From NCBI RefSeq assembly GCF_030819275.1, contig NZ_JAUTBL010000001.1, positions 744,001-808,000 on the forward strand: a stretch of DNA of 64,000 nt, written 5' to 3'. A model generated the notes under the pieces. The model was not told the origin of the DNA. It saw only the letters and a program-made list of their open reading frames with translations, and ran no database searches. A program made the translations under genes and the position numbers. This document shows positions 1-6,537 of the stretch, in pieces. Positions within the stretch are counted from its first letter, which is position 1. Each line of letters begins with the position of its first letter. This DNA comes from Agrobacterium larrymoorei (GTDB taxonomy: Bacteria; Pseudomonadota; Alphaproteobacteria; Rhizobiales; Rhizobiaceae).

Positions 1-194
1 CAGGCGACGGCGCGCTTGACTTCCACGCTGATGGTGTGGGCGCGCGCCGTGGCGGCTTCACCGCAGCGTGAGATTTCGGCGTCAGTGAACCATTCACGCA
101 GATTGTCTTTGGTGCAGCCCTCGCCCACGCGAAGGATTGCATCGGCCATGGCCTGGGTGAGTTCGTTATCGTTTGCGGTTTCAACGTGCAGCAT
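1..194 (-). CDS. Partial leftward early phage gene, unknown function
   Basis: An open frame reads leftward from an ATG at 194-192 and stays open to the window edge (64 codons visible), so the C-terminus is missing. A GGAG ribosome site lies a few bases upstream of the ATG (at about 203-206), and a strong sigma70-like promoter sits about 100 bp further up. The visible part starts MLHVETANDNELTQAMADAI and looks helical and soluble; no family is recognised. It is the first gene of the leftward arm, the position held by the N/cIII side in lambda-like phages. Its promoter overlaps a repressor operator, so it should be silent in the lysogen. I am confident that it is coding but not of its role. Confidence 0.65.
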   Translation of the reverse strand, partial: MLHVETANDNELTQAMADAILRVGEGCTKDNLREWFTDAEISRCGEAATARAHTISVEVKRAVA

Positions 195-292
195 GCCGTT
201 CTCCAGTCTGTTTGATGAGGATGCGGGCGCGACCTCTTCAGGAGAGGGCTTCCCGGCTTGTTCTCGCCGCGTGCCGGGCGGGTTGAACAGAA

Positions 293-307
293 TGGAAATT
301 AAATCCA
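293..307. promoter_or_regulatory. Repressor operator, left site 1
   Basis: The 15-mer TGGAAATTAAATCCA has TGGA/TCCA ends around an AT-rich centre. It matches the sites at 333-347 and 1703-1717. It overlaps the -10 box of the leftward promoter. The likely binder is the S24-type repressor encoded at 938-1645, or the Cro-like protein. Confidence 0.7.
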
Positions 308-324
308 ATTAATTATTCGGTCAA
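296..324 (-). promoter_or_regulatory. Leftward early promoter (PL-like)
   Basis: Read on the minus strand there is a TTGACC -35 box (324-319), a 17-bp spacer and a TAATTT -10 box (301-296). It points at the gene starting at 194. The -10 box lies inside the operator at 293-307, so bound repressor would block RNA polymerase. This is inferred from sequence only. Confidence 0.65.
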
Positions 325-332
325 GCGCTTTA

Positions 333-347
333 TGGAAATAAAATCCA
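333..347. promoter_or_regulatory. Repressor operator, left site 2
   Basis: TGGAAATAAAATCCA is the second left site, exactly 40 bp from the first. The same 40-bp spacing separates the two sites at the repressor/Cro control region, which points to cooperative binding by repressor pairs. Confidence 0.65.
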
Positions 348-411
348 ACTTGTGAAAACGACTCGACTCACGGTTCATTTTCGGGAAAATGAGAACTAAA
401 GGAGAACAAAA

Positions 412-627
412 ATGGGCCTTGCACTAAAAAGCTACAGAGCTTTCGAGCTGTTCTTGCGCTGTGAAAACTGCATGCGGGAGACGTCTAGGGTTATCGATGT
501 GCCCCCTGGGGACGACTCTCCGAACGATGCAGATGAATTGATGGAAAGCGGGTTTTTAGCAAACCTATCTTTTTCGTGCGGTCCTTGCGGGCATCCCATT
601 GCGCAGCTGATCGGCATCAAAGGATGA
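412..627 (+). CDS. Small CxxC-type zinc-ribbon-like phage protein
   Basis: This 71-residue protein has two cysteine pairs, CENC near residues 18-21 and CGPC near residues 56-59. That spacing is typical of a small zinc ribbon, though metal binding is inferred. An AAAGGAGAAC ribosome site precedes the ATG. The stop overlaps the start of the next gene in an ATGA, so the two are translationally coupled. It lies just right of the left operator pair and is probably an early, repressor-controlled gene. No named family is recognised. Confidence 0.7.
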   Translation: MGLALKSYRAFELFLRCENCMRETSRVIDVPPGDDSPNDADELMESGFLANLSFSCGPCGHPIAQLIGIKG

Positions 628-941
628 AGAAGATGCGAGAAAATGAAGTGCTAGAGTTTATCGTCGTTCCGCCTTACCACCGGCGCAATGAGTTCGCTGC
701 GTCAGAGGGTTCGTTCGTGGACTTTTTGAAAAGACGTTTCAGAGGATACAGCTTCAAGATCGCCGGAGTTGCGCCGATAGGCGGAGACGACGAAGGCTTC
801 CACATCTTCCCTGTAATGAACTTTGTCGATGATAGTGGCGCAATGCGGATGTGTGAGCCTGTGCAGCCTTGGTTCGTGCGGGAAATCGAAGAAGCTTGCG
901 TAGAGTACGCCACCGATAAAAGACGATCTCTGGCGTCCTAG
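624..941 (+). CDS. Hypothetical phage early protein
   Basis: I start this 105-residue protein at the ATG at 624, which overlaps the upstream stop as ATGA; the frame is open further upstream, but that part would overlap the zinc-ribbon gene. It begins MKKMRENEVLEFIVVPPYH and has mixed alpha/beta character with no signal peptide or membrane segment. It converges on the repressor gene, with the two stop codons overlapping at 938-941. Function unknown. Confidence 0.6.
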   Translation: MKKMRENEVLEFIVVPPYHRRNEFAASEGSFVDFLKRRFRGYSFKIAGVAPIGGDDEGFHIFPVMNFVDDSGAMRMCEPVQPWFVREIEEACVEYATDKRRSLAS

Positions 942-1645
942 AAGTTTAGATCATTGATGATGCGGCGGGCGATACCAATAATTTCGACCTGCACGCCGTC
1001 ATCGCTATGGTAATCTCTTTTAATTATGATCGGCTTATGTCTGGGATTTGCAGAGCGGGGATGAAACTCCGTTCTGTCTTCGTATATTTCGATCTGCTTT
1101 ACAGACCACTCTCGTGTCTGTCCGCCGTCTTTCGATCTTTCGACTACTACCACCATACCGTCGCGTAGAACGACCTGGTTAGCAACGTCTTCATATGAGA
1201 CGGTAACGATCCGATCGCCGTCCAAGATTGGGCGAGGCTTCAGGTCATTCATGGAGTCGCCAGACACATCAAAGATCATCTGACGAGCATTGGGGAAGCG
1301 ATCATCCGGGGGTAAAGAAATAGTCTCACGATCGCTTTGATCGAAACTATCGACCTCACGAAATGTACCCGCTTCCACCTTCCCGATAATTGCCACCGGC
1401 ACAAGACGCCCGGCCACGGGGGTAACGTTCTGGTTCGAGGTAACGCTTAAACCATCGCGCAACCAGAGCAGCGGAACACTTAAGGCATCCGCCATTTTCT
1501 CCATGTTGTTACCGCGTGGCTGGTTAATGTCGCCTCGAAGATATTTGTTGATGCTGTCGTAAGGAATACCGGAGCGGGCGGAAAGCTCCGTCTTCGTCCA
1601 GCCCTTTTCGTCTACAGCCTGCTGTAATCTTTGCCACCATTCCAT
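938..1645 (-). CDS. CI-like phage repressor, HTH plus S24 peptidase
   Basis: The N-terminal third is a helix-turn-helix domain (TELSARSGIPYDSINKYLRG, near residues 18-37). The C-terminal half is a LexA/CI-type S24 autoprotease with the SGDSM serine motif and a downstream SVKQ lysine. Such proteins hold the prophage silent and cleave themselves when RecA is activated. I prefer the start MEWWQRLQQ at 1645 over the upstream in-frame ATGs: a TATGAT box ends 7 bp before it and there is no ribosome site, so the transcript is probably leaderless, like lambda cI from PRM. The gene is divergent from the Cro-like gene. Confidence 0.9.
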   Translation of the reverse strand: MEWWQRLQQAVDEKGWTKTELSARSGIPYDSINKYLRGDINQPRGNNMEKMADALSVPLLWLRDGLSVTSNQNVTPVAGRLVPVAIIGKVEAGTFREVDSFDQSDRETISLPPDDRFPNARQMIFDVSGDSMNDLKPRPILDGDRIVTVSYEDVANQVVLRDGMVVVVERSKDGGQTREWSVKQIEIYEDRTEFHPRSANPRHKPIIIKRDYHSDDGVQVEIIGIARRIINDLNF

Positions 1646-1652
1646 AATGCAC

Positions 1653-1677
1653 ATCATAAAGCTGGAGATATTTTCCG
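1653..1677 (-). promoter_or_regulatory. Repressor maintenance promoter and degenerate operator
   Basis: On the minus strand a TATGAT -10 box (1658-1653) sits 7 bp before the repressor ATG. Its -35 region is poor, as expected of an activator-dependent PRM-type promoter. The sequence at 1663-1677 (TGGAGATATTTTCCG) is a degenerate copy of the 15-bp operator, 40 bp from the site at 1703. Binding here would let the repressor control its own gene. Confidence 0.5.
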
Positions 1678-1695
1678 TTTTGGATTTCCGCCACC

Positions 1696-1724
1696 TTGAT
1701 ATTGGATTTTAAATCCACTAATAC
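1696..1724 (+). promoter_or_regulatory. Rightward early promoter (PR-like) with operator
   Basis: TTGATA (1696-1701), a 17-bp spacer and TAATAC (1719-1724) form a strong sigma70-type promoter. The spacer holds the perfect palindrome TGGATTTTAAATCCA (1703-1717), with 7-bp arms around one base. Transcription should start near 1731, at or next to the Cro-like start codon at 1732. Confidence 0.75.
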
Positions 1725-1731
1725 TGCGAAC

Positions 1732-1992
1732 ATGGATGGGAAAACGAATCTCACAGTTGCGCAGGTAATCGAAAAGGCGGGCGGAGCGAAGCAGATCGCC
1801 GACGCAAGCCAGCGCTTTGGCGAACCGTTTTCTAAGGATGCTGTTTACAAGTGGCTCAAGAGCGGGATTCCCGACCGCCACTGGGCAATAATTATTTCGC
1901 TATCAGGTCTTTCGGTTGAGACAATTTACGGTGCTAACGTTGATGCCCGGTCCCCCGAAAACCAAGTTTCGTTTAAGGAGGCCGCAGAATGA
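1732..1992 (+). CDS. Cro-like transcriptional regulator
   Basis: This 86-residue protein carries a YdaS/Cro-type helix-turn-helix. The segment VAQVIEKAGGAKQIADASQR is followed by SKDAVYKWLKSGIPDRHW, the usual recognition-helix pattern. It is divergent from the S24 repressor and is the first gene on the rightward early transcript, the classic cro position. I chose ATG 1732, not the in-frame ATG at 1696, because the promoter covers the upstream part. There is no ribosome site, so the message is probably leaderless. The gene end carries a strong AAGGAGG serving the next short frame. Confidence 0.8.
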   Translation: MDGKTNLTVAQVIEKAGGAKQIADASQRFGEPFSKDAVYKWLKSGIPDRHWAIIISLSGLSVETIYGANVDARSPENQVSFKEAAE

Positions 1993-2111
1993 CGTGCCTA
2001 CCTTTTGTTTCGCGCGGCCCAACCTCCCGGCCTGCTGCGACCCGCGCTGGAGCGGTTGTGCTGACAGGTTCCGGCGCGGGGCATTCTCGTTTTGCATGCG
2101 GGCCTCCATAG
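1989..2111 (+). CDS. Possible 40-residue phage ORF with perfect ribosome site
   Basis: An ATG at 1989 overlaps the Cro-like stop (ATGA) and lies 7 bp after a perfect AAGGAGG (1975-1981). The frame runs 40 codons to a TAG at 2109. The peptide begins MTCLPFVSRGPTSRPAATRA, is rich in Ala, Gly, Arg and Pro, and resembles no family I know. The ribosome site and the coupling argue for translation; the composition does not. It could be a real small protein or a translated leader controlling the next gene. Confidence 0.45.
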   Translation: MTCLPFVSRGPTSRPAATRAGAVVLTGSGAGHSRFACGPP

Positions 2112-2211
2112 GCATCTGACTCCCGCCCACATTCACAAATTTCGCTTCCGCGTTCGATGGGAATTTTTCGACAAATTTCCCATTGCGCTTCCGTTTGTCT
2201 GGAGCTTGGCA

Positions 2212-2706
2212 ATGAAGAAAGAGCAATACCACCAGCAGCCCTGGTTCCGTCCAATCAAAGGGGCGCAACGTGATCTTATTGAGGCAGTCGGCGGGATAGA
2301 CCGCGCCGCCCTTCTGCTGGGCCGATCAACCGCACAGGTTGGCCGCTTCAATGCCTGGAACGACCCTGACCTGATGTCGCAATGGGAAATCATCGTTCTT
2401 GAGGCCGATTTGGGTAGGCCAGTCGTTTCACGGACCATGGCTGTCCTGACGGGTGCGAGCGTTCTTGATCCTGCGGGCGAAGCGCGAGGGCGCGATTGCC
2501 TCCACGCCGGATCGGCAAAGCTTATGGCGGAACACGCAGACTTCTTCGCGGTCTATTCGGAGGCAGCAAGCGACGGAATTTTCTCGGATCGCGAAATGCT
2601 CGAAATGCTGCCGAAGGCGGAAGATGTTCGGCGTTCTGCTGATAACCTCGTTCAGAAAATCCACCGCCGATTGGCTAAGGCTCTATCGAAAGGCGGTGAC
2701 GAATGA
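2212..2706 (+). CDS. Probable CII-like (CP76-type) phage regulator
   Basis: I start this 164-residue protein at ATG 2212, which follows GGAG; the frame is open for 40 codons upstream, but that part lacks a ribosome site. Residues about 10-75 (RDLIEAVGGIDRAALLLGRS and following) look like the helical DNA-binding region of CP76/YmfL-type phage regulators. The rest is helical and charged. It lies two genes after Cro, the usual place of a CII-type activator. The family assignment is by resemblance only. Its stop overlaps the next start. Confidence 0.5.
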   Translation: MKKEQYHQQPWFRPIKGAQRDLIEAVGGIDRAALLLGRSTAQVGRFNAWNDPDLMSQWEIIVLEADLGRPVVSRTMAVLTGASVLDPAGEARGRDCLHAGSAKLMAEHADFFAVYSEAASDGIFSDREMLEMLPKAEDVRRSADNLVQKIHRRLAKALSKGGDE

Positions 2707-2930
2707 GCGCCGCCCCTTCTCTTTTCGAAACTCCCATTTCCGACCGCGACCGGGGCTTTCTCCGCCGCCTGTCCGATGCGATCGTCTGGCGCGAGATTTG
2801 CCGGGCCGAAGCGCCGTCCGCCGCACAGTGCATGCGCGCTGGCTTTGCTCGCCTGTCGGCGGATCGGCGCTTCGCGATTATCACCAGCAAAGGCCGTGAT
2901 TACCTTCTCCAAGTGGCGAGGGTGCATTGA
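2703..2930 (+). CDS. Small hypothetical phage protein
   Basis: This 75-residue basic protein is coupled to both neighbours: ATGA overlap upstream and TGATG overlap downstream. It has no cysteine cluster, signal peptide or membrane segment. The C-terminal part (ADRRFAIITSKGRDYLLQ) suggests a compact fold. Its place between a regulator and a GapR-like protein indicates early expression. Function unknown. Confidence 0.6.
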   Translation: MSAAPSLFETPISDRDRGFLRRLSDAIVWREICRAEAPSAAQCMRAGFARLSADRRFAIITSKGRDYLLQVARVH

Positions 2931-3262
2931 TGGCTGGCGATTACGACCCTTACGCCATAGGCGGCAAACCCTCAGACGAAGGCCCACGCGAGCGCGTTGG
3001 CGCATCGGTCGGCGCGGGAACCTCTGCCGCGAATGAGCTTCGCGCGATCATCGAACGCATGGAGCGCCTTGCGGAAGAGAAGAGCGCCATCGGCGACGAT
3101 GAAAAAGCGGAAATGGCGAACGCCAAGGCGCGCGGCTTCGACACGAAGGCCATTCGAAAGATCATCAAGCTTCGCAAGCAAGACCCTGCGCAGAGAACCA
3201 ACGAACAAACGGTGCTGGAAACCTACATGGCGGCGCTGGGCATGCTGGAGGATGAGCAATGA
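2930..3262 (+). CDS. DUF2312 / GapR-like DNA-binding protein
   Basis: Residues about 35-110 (LRAIIERMERLAEEKSAIGD, then ARGFDTKAIRKIIKLRKQDP) match the DUF2312 family. Its best-known member is GapR, an alphaproteobacterial nucleoid protein that binds overtwisted AT-rich DNA and helps replication. Cellular GapR is about 90 residues; this copy has an additional N-terminal tail of about 30. I start at ATG 2930, which overlaps the upstream stop, rather than the TTG just before. In a phage it may assist genome replication or alter host nucleoid topology; that role is inferred. Confidence 0.85.
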   Translation: MAGDYDPYAIGGKPSDEGPRERVGASVGAGTSAANELRAIIERMERLAEEKSAIGDDEKAEMANAKARGFDTKAIRKIIKLRKQDPAQRTNEQTVLETYMAALGMLEDEQ

Positions 3263-4830
3263 GTGTCAACGGCCTTCCTCTTCCCGGCGAAGTCGGTCTT
3301 TCCATCGTTGCTGCGGCTGTTCGCGATGGTAAGTACCGCTGCGAGAAGCCCAATGAAGTTGTTGCGGCTTGCAAGGCTGTGGCGAACCGCTACCTCACGC
3401 GCGACCGTAAAGACGGCAACCTGTTCCGCCCCGGTGATAACGCAATCGAGTTGATTGACCGGGCGCGTGAGCTGGGCAAGCTCCCGCAGGCGGACGCGGT
3501 TGCAATTCCCGCCCGGAAAGTCGCCATCCTGCGCGATCCGCAGACAATCGATGCGGGCGACCGGCTGCGAGAACTGGACGAAAAGACAGTTCTTGCCCTG
3601 ATGGATTCCTTCAAGAATCACGGGCAACAGTCTCCGATCATCGTCTACGGCAAGGAAACGGATGTAGCCGTTCGGCTGGGGGCTGGTGGGCACCGCTTGG
3701 AAACCTGCCGCCGCCTCGGCGTTCATGTTCTCTGCTTTCATAATGATGGCGACGAACTGGACCGGCAGCTTTGCGAGATTGACGAAAACCTGATCCGCGC
3801 TGATCTGACGCCGTCCGACCGGGCGTTGTTTCTGGCGCGGCGCAAGGAAATCTATCTCGTCAAGCACCCGGAAACGGCGGTTGGCGAAAATCAGCATACG
3901 AGGGTTCGCCAAATTGGCGAAGGCTCCGAAGCCAAACGATTTACCGCCGCAACGGCTGAGGCGACGGGTCAGAAAGAACGCACAGTTCAACGCGATATAG
4001 AGCGCGGCGAGAAGATTTCCGTAAAGGCATTGCAGATGCTACGCGGCACGCGTCACGACAAGGGTGTGACGCTGGACCAAATGAAACGCCTAGAAACCCA
4101 CGAAGCGCAAGAGCGTTTCGCGCGTGGATTGATAGACGCCGATAAGGCGATTGCAGCCGAAAGCAAGGAAATCCGCACAATCCAGCAGGCCAGCAACCGT
4201 GAATCGCGGCTGCGCATGGTCAGTCTGATTGCAGAGCATGGCCGCAAGGGTGGCGAGGACATGCCGCGCGCCGCCTATCCCATTGGTTACGCCGATCCGC
4301 CTTGGGAGCAAGAGGCATGGAGTGACGAAACCGGTCAGGACAAGGGTCTACGTTATCCATCAATGACTGTGGATGCCATCAAGGCGCTCTGCGCTGGCGA
4401 GAAATCGCCATTCACGCGTGACGCGGTGTTGCTGCTTTGGGTGACCGCCAATCGCCTACCAGATGGCCTTGCGGTGCTTGAAGCGTGGGGCTTTCAGTTC
4501 GTGACATCCTTGGTGTGGGACAAGGTCAACATCGGCATGGGCCGCTGGTCCCGTGACCGTCACGAAAGCCTTTTGATCGGTAAGCGTGGCTCCCTCTCGC
4601 TTGCGCCTCTTATGGGAACGCAGCCGCCAAGCCTCTATTCCGAACCCAAGACAGAACATAGCCGAAAGCCTGTCTGGTATGCGGAACAGATTGACCGGCT
4701 TTGGCCGGACGTTCGAAAGCTGGAGCTTTTTCAACGCAAGGACAGTCTTGCGGAAGACGATGTTCGCCTGAACGGCACGTGGGATTTTTGGGGTAATCAG
4801 GCCGGAACGCCGGAAGGCGGTGTGAAGTGA
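3259..4830 (+). CDS. ParB-domain / MT-A70 adenine methyltransferase fusion
   Basis: This 523-residue protein combines two domains. Residues about 78-200 form a ParB/Spo0J N-terminal fold with the GAGGHRLETCRRLG motif near 142-155 and the following DENLIRADLTPSDRA helix. Residues about 340-505 form an MT-A70 type methyltransferase with the catalytic DPPW at 346-349, so the product is expected to be N6-methyladenine in DNA. A helical stretch lies between them. The ParB part may give DNA or CTP binding and direct the methylase to sites; this is inference. The start is coupled to the GapR-like gene by ATGA. A strong hairpin follows the stop. Confidence 0.85.
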   Translation: MSVNGLPLPGEVGLSIVAAAVRDGKYRCEKPNEVVAACKAVANRYLTRDRKDGNLFRPGDNAIELIDRARELGKLPQADAVAIPARKVAILRDPQTIDAGDRLRELDEKTVLALMDSFKNHGQQSPIIVYGKETDVAVRLGAGGHRLETCRRLGVHVLCFHNDGDELDRQLCEIDENLIRADLTPSDRALFLARRKEIYLVKHPETAVGENQHTRVRQIGEGSEAKRFTAATAEATGQKERTVQRDIERGEKISVKALQMLRGTRHDKGVTLDQMKRLETHEAQERFARGLIDADKAIAAESKEIRTIQQASNRESRLRMVSLIAEHGRKGGEDMPRAAYPIGYADPPWEQEAWSDETGQDKGLRYPSMTVDAIKALCAGEKSPFTRDAVLLLWVTANRLPDGLAVLEAWGFQFVTSLVWDKVNIGMGRWSRDRHESLLIGKRGSLSLAPLMGTQPPSLYSEPKTEHSRKPVWYAEQIDRLWPDVRKLELFQRKDSLAEDDVRLNGTWDFWGNQAGTPEGGVK

Positions 4831-4853
4831 ATTGTCCTGCGGAAAACAGAAAT

Positions 4854-4878
4854 GGGGCGACCCAGTTAAGGTCGCCCC
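4854..4878. terminator. Bidirectional hairpin terminator
   Basis: A perfect 9-bp stem, GGGGCGACC and GGTCGCCCC with a CAGTTAA loop, lies between the convergent methyltransferase and hicB genes. Short T-rich stretches flank it on both strands. Its GGCGACC/GGTCGCC core is the same as in the terminator at 8521. Confidence 0.75.
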
Positions 4879-4883
4879 ACGTT

Positions 4884-5309
4884 TTATGCCGCGCGTTGGA
4901 CGGAAACGGTGACTTCCATTCCCAACATTCGCAAAGCCTCCTGAAGTACGCCAATCTTGGTCGCTTGGTCCGGATCAAGAATTCTGCGTGCTTCCTTTTC
5001 ATCCCTACCGATGCGTCGCGCCAACTCACTTTTGGAAATACCGGACGCCTTAAACGCCTGTATCACTCCCAGCTTGAGGGCAACATCTGCCTCGACAGAA
5101 ACCGGCGTTCCTTTTGTGGAAACCGGTTCAGGAAGGTTGCCGCCTTCCTGAAGGATGCCACGAAGGGCGAGGCCAAGAGCTTCACGCGCATTGGTAAGCG
5201 CTTCTTCTCTGGTTTCGCCCGCCGTGATGGCTTCGGGCACATCTGCGAACGTCACAACGAAACCACCATCGGGATCGTCCTCGACACTCGCCATGTATTT
5301 GAAGAGCAT
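4884..5309 (-). CDS. hicB: HicB-family antitoxin
   Basis: Residues 1-65 (FKYMASVEDDPDGGFVVTFA, then DVPEAITAGETREEAL) form the HicB partial RNase H fold that covers the toxin. Residues about 80-135 form a helix-turn-helix (GISKSELARRIGRDEKEARR) that normally binds the operon promoter. It is transcribed after hicA with a 54-bp gap. Both genes run against the surrounding rightward early genes and are flanked by a terminator and by their own promoter, so they behave as an inserted cassette that can be expressed in the lysogen. Confidence 0.9.
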   Translation of the reverse strand: MLFKYMASVEDDPDGGFVVTFADVPEAITAGETREEALTNAREALGLALRGILQEGGNLPEPVSTKGTPVSVEADVALKLGVIQAFKASGISKSELARRIGRDEKEARRILDPDQATKIGVLQEALRMLGMEVTVSVQRAA

Positions 5310-5363
5310 GTGTTCCTCAGCTTCCTTTCCTTCGTGTTGCGTTTCGACTGGTGGGGCTTGGCA

Positions 5364-5558
5364 TCAATCGATGCCAAGCTGCTTTTTGACCAGTCGCACA
5401 TAAGTGGCTGTCAGTTCGCCGGATTTGATCGTTGTCATCTTACCGTTGAGCTTAACCCGGTAGTGCGAACCCTTTCCTTTGTCTTCGAAGATTTCCAAGT
5501 CCAGTTGCTTGTCTTTGGCGATCTTTCGAAGCTCTCGGATGAACTGTTCGCGCTTCAT
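5364..5558 (-). CDS. hicA: HicA-family mRNA interferase toxin
   Basis: This 64-residue protein has the double-stranded-RNA-binding-like HicA fold with the catalytic histidine in the GSHYRV motif (His32). HicA toxins cut mRNA until bound by HicB. I chose the ATG at 5558 because AGGAGAG precedes it at the right spacing; the frame stays open far upstream into the opposite gene. It is the first gene of the leftward hicAB operon, an order often seen in this family. Confidence 0.88.
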   Translation of the reverse strand: MKREQFIRELRKIAKDKQLDLEIFEDKGKGSHYRVKLNGKMTTIKSGELTATYVRLVKKQLGID

Positions 5559-5580
5559 TTTCTCTCCTTTCCTGATTTCG

Positions 5581-5635
5581 ATATTCGGACATTTTATTCC
5601 GAATTGCAAGACCAATCGGTAATAAATGTCCGAAT
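5581..5635 (-). promoter_or_regulatory. hicAB promoter with nested dyad operator
   Basis: On the minus strand TTGCAA (5609-5604), a 17-bp spacer and GAATAT (5586-5581) form a promoter reading into hicA. Perfect 12-bp inverted repeats, ATTCGGACATTT (5583-5594) and AAATGTCCGAAT (5624-5635), bracket it. A further half site, TTCCGAAT, sits at 5598-5605. HicB dimers or tetramers usually autoregulate through such dyads. The same stretch lies upstream of the divergent gene at 5681. Confidence 0.65.
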
Positions 5636-5680
5636 TATTTTCGTCGGCGTTTTGCATCGGTCGGCGAAAGGTGCGGCTGA

Positions 5681-6247
5681 ATGAAAACGCCAGCGCAGGC
5701 CGCACGTGAGCGCGAGAAACAAAAGGTAGCGCGCCTGGAGGACATCGTTCAGCGCGCCAAGGGCGACCGCTGGTCATTCGATGTTGACGGTAAGCAGACA
5801 CATATCCTTTCGCTCCGTGCGACGGGCGAAAGCGTTGTCCTCTGCACGATCCATGACGAAGCCCTGCCCGACGAAATCGAGCTGATCAGCGGAGCGCTGG
5901 CAAACATCGTTCTGCTGCTGGAGCTGCGTCGCCGCGCAATCGCAGCTTTGAAAAGTGGCAGGGCATCGCAGCCGCAACAACCGCCACAGCAGCAGCGGCA
6001 AATGAGGGACGGTGATTTCGCGGCAAATGCGGCGATTCTCTGCGGACAGCCGCTTTTTCACCGGTTCCTAGAACGGCGCTCGCGTGACTGCGGTGCGATC
6101 CACAACAAGGACCACGCCGACATGGTCATGAAACAACTGATCGGCATTACCAGCAAGACACAACTGAACAAGGAAGAGCGAGCGCAGGCGGCGTTTATCG
6201 ATCTGCGCTCTGACTTCGAGGTATGGAAAGAAAGGGGGCGAGCATGA
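5681..6247 (+). CDS. Hypothetical phage early protein with Q/P linker
   Basis: This 188-residue soluble protein has a charged helical N-terminus, a beta-rich middle (residues 30-75), and a Gln/Pro linker (PQQPPQQQRQ near 104-113). A C-terminal half follows that contains a CGAIHNKDHADMVMKQLIGI segment. It starts just after the hicAB control region and overlaps the next gene by ATGA. The conserved-looking two-domain layout suggests a DNA-metabolism accessory, but no family is recognised. Confidence 0.6.
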   Translation: MKTPAQAAREREKQKVARLEDIVQRAKGDRWSFDVDGKQTHILSLRATGESVVLCTIHDEALPDEIELISGALANIVLLLELRRRAIAALKSGRASQPQQPPQQQRQMRDGDFAANAAILCGQPLFHRFLERRSRDCGAIHNKDHADMVMKQLIGITSKTQLNKEERAQAAFIDLRSDFEVWKERGRA

Positions 6248-6537
6248 CGGGGATGCTGCCAATTATCGAGATATTGGAAGACTGCGAAACAGACGCGAAG
6301 CGGGCGCAATGGCTGCTTCATGTGCCGAGTTTCGTCTTTTATCGCAGTCAGGTTGATATCCGCCGCGTGTTGCGTGCGGCGGGTTTTATGCAAGGCGTTG
6401 AGCTTCTTGAACTGGAGCTTTCGCTCCTGCTTTCGACACGTGACAACGACGGACAGCCGCCCGCACAGATCGCCATGACCGTAAACGCCATGCGTGGCTT
6501 CATGCGGTCGCTAGTGCGGAAAGGTGGCCTGCAATGA
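6244..6537 (+). CDS. Hypothetical phage protein before the replication gene
   Basis: I start this 97-residue protein at the coupled ATG at 6244, preceded by a purine-rich AAAGGGGGCG; the frame also offers an earlier start inside the upstream gene. It is mostly helical (MLPIIEILEDCETDAKRAQW). Its stop overlaps the ATG of the replication gene. Its place is like that of small early genes coupled to phage replication genes; the role is unknown. Confidence 0.6.
   Translation: MTGMLPIIEILEDCETDAKRAQWLLHVPSFVFYRSQVDIRRVLRAAGFMQGVELLELELSLLLSTRDNDGQPPAQIAMTVNAMRGFMRSLVRKGGLQ

Noticed and set aside
16..312. Plus-strand 98-codon frame at the left edge
   Set aside because: It is antisense to the leftward gene ending at 194, has no ribosome site, and runs through the operator and promoter region.
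2453..2899. 148-codon frame overlapping the CII-like and following genes
   Set aside because: It lies in a second frame over two coupled genes and is very rich in Arg and Ser, a shadow pattern.
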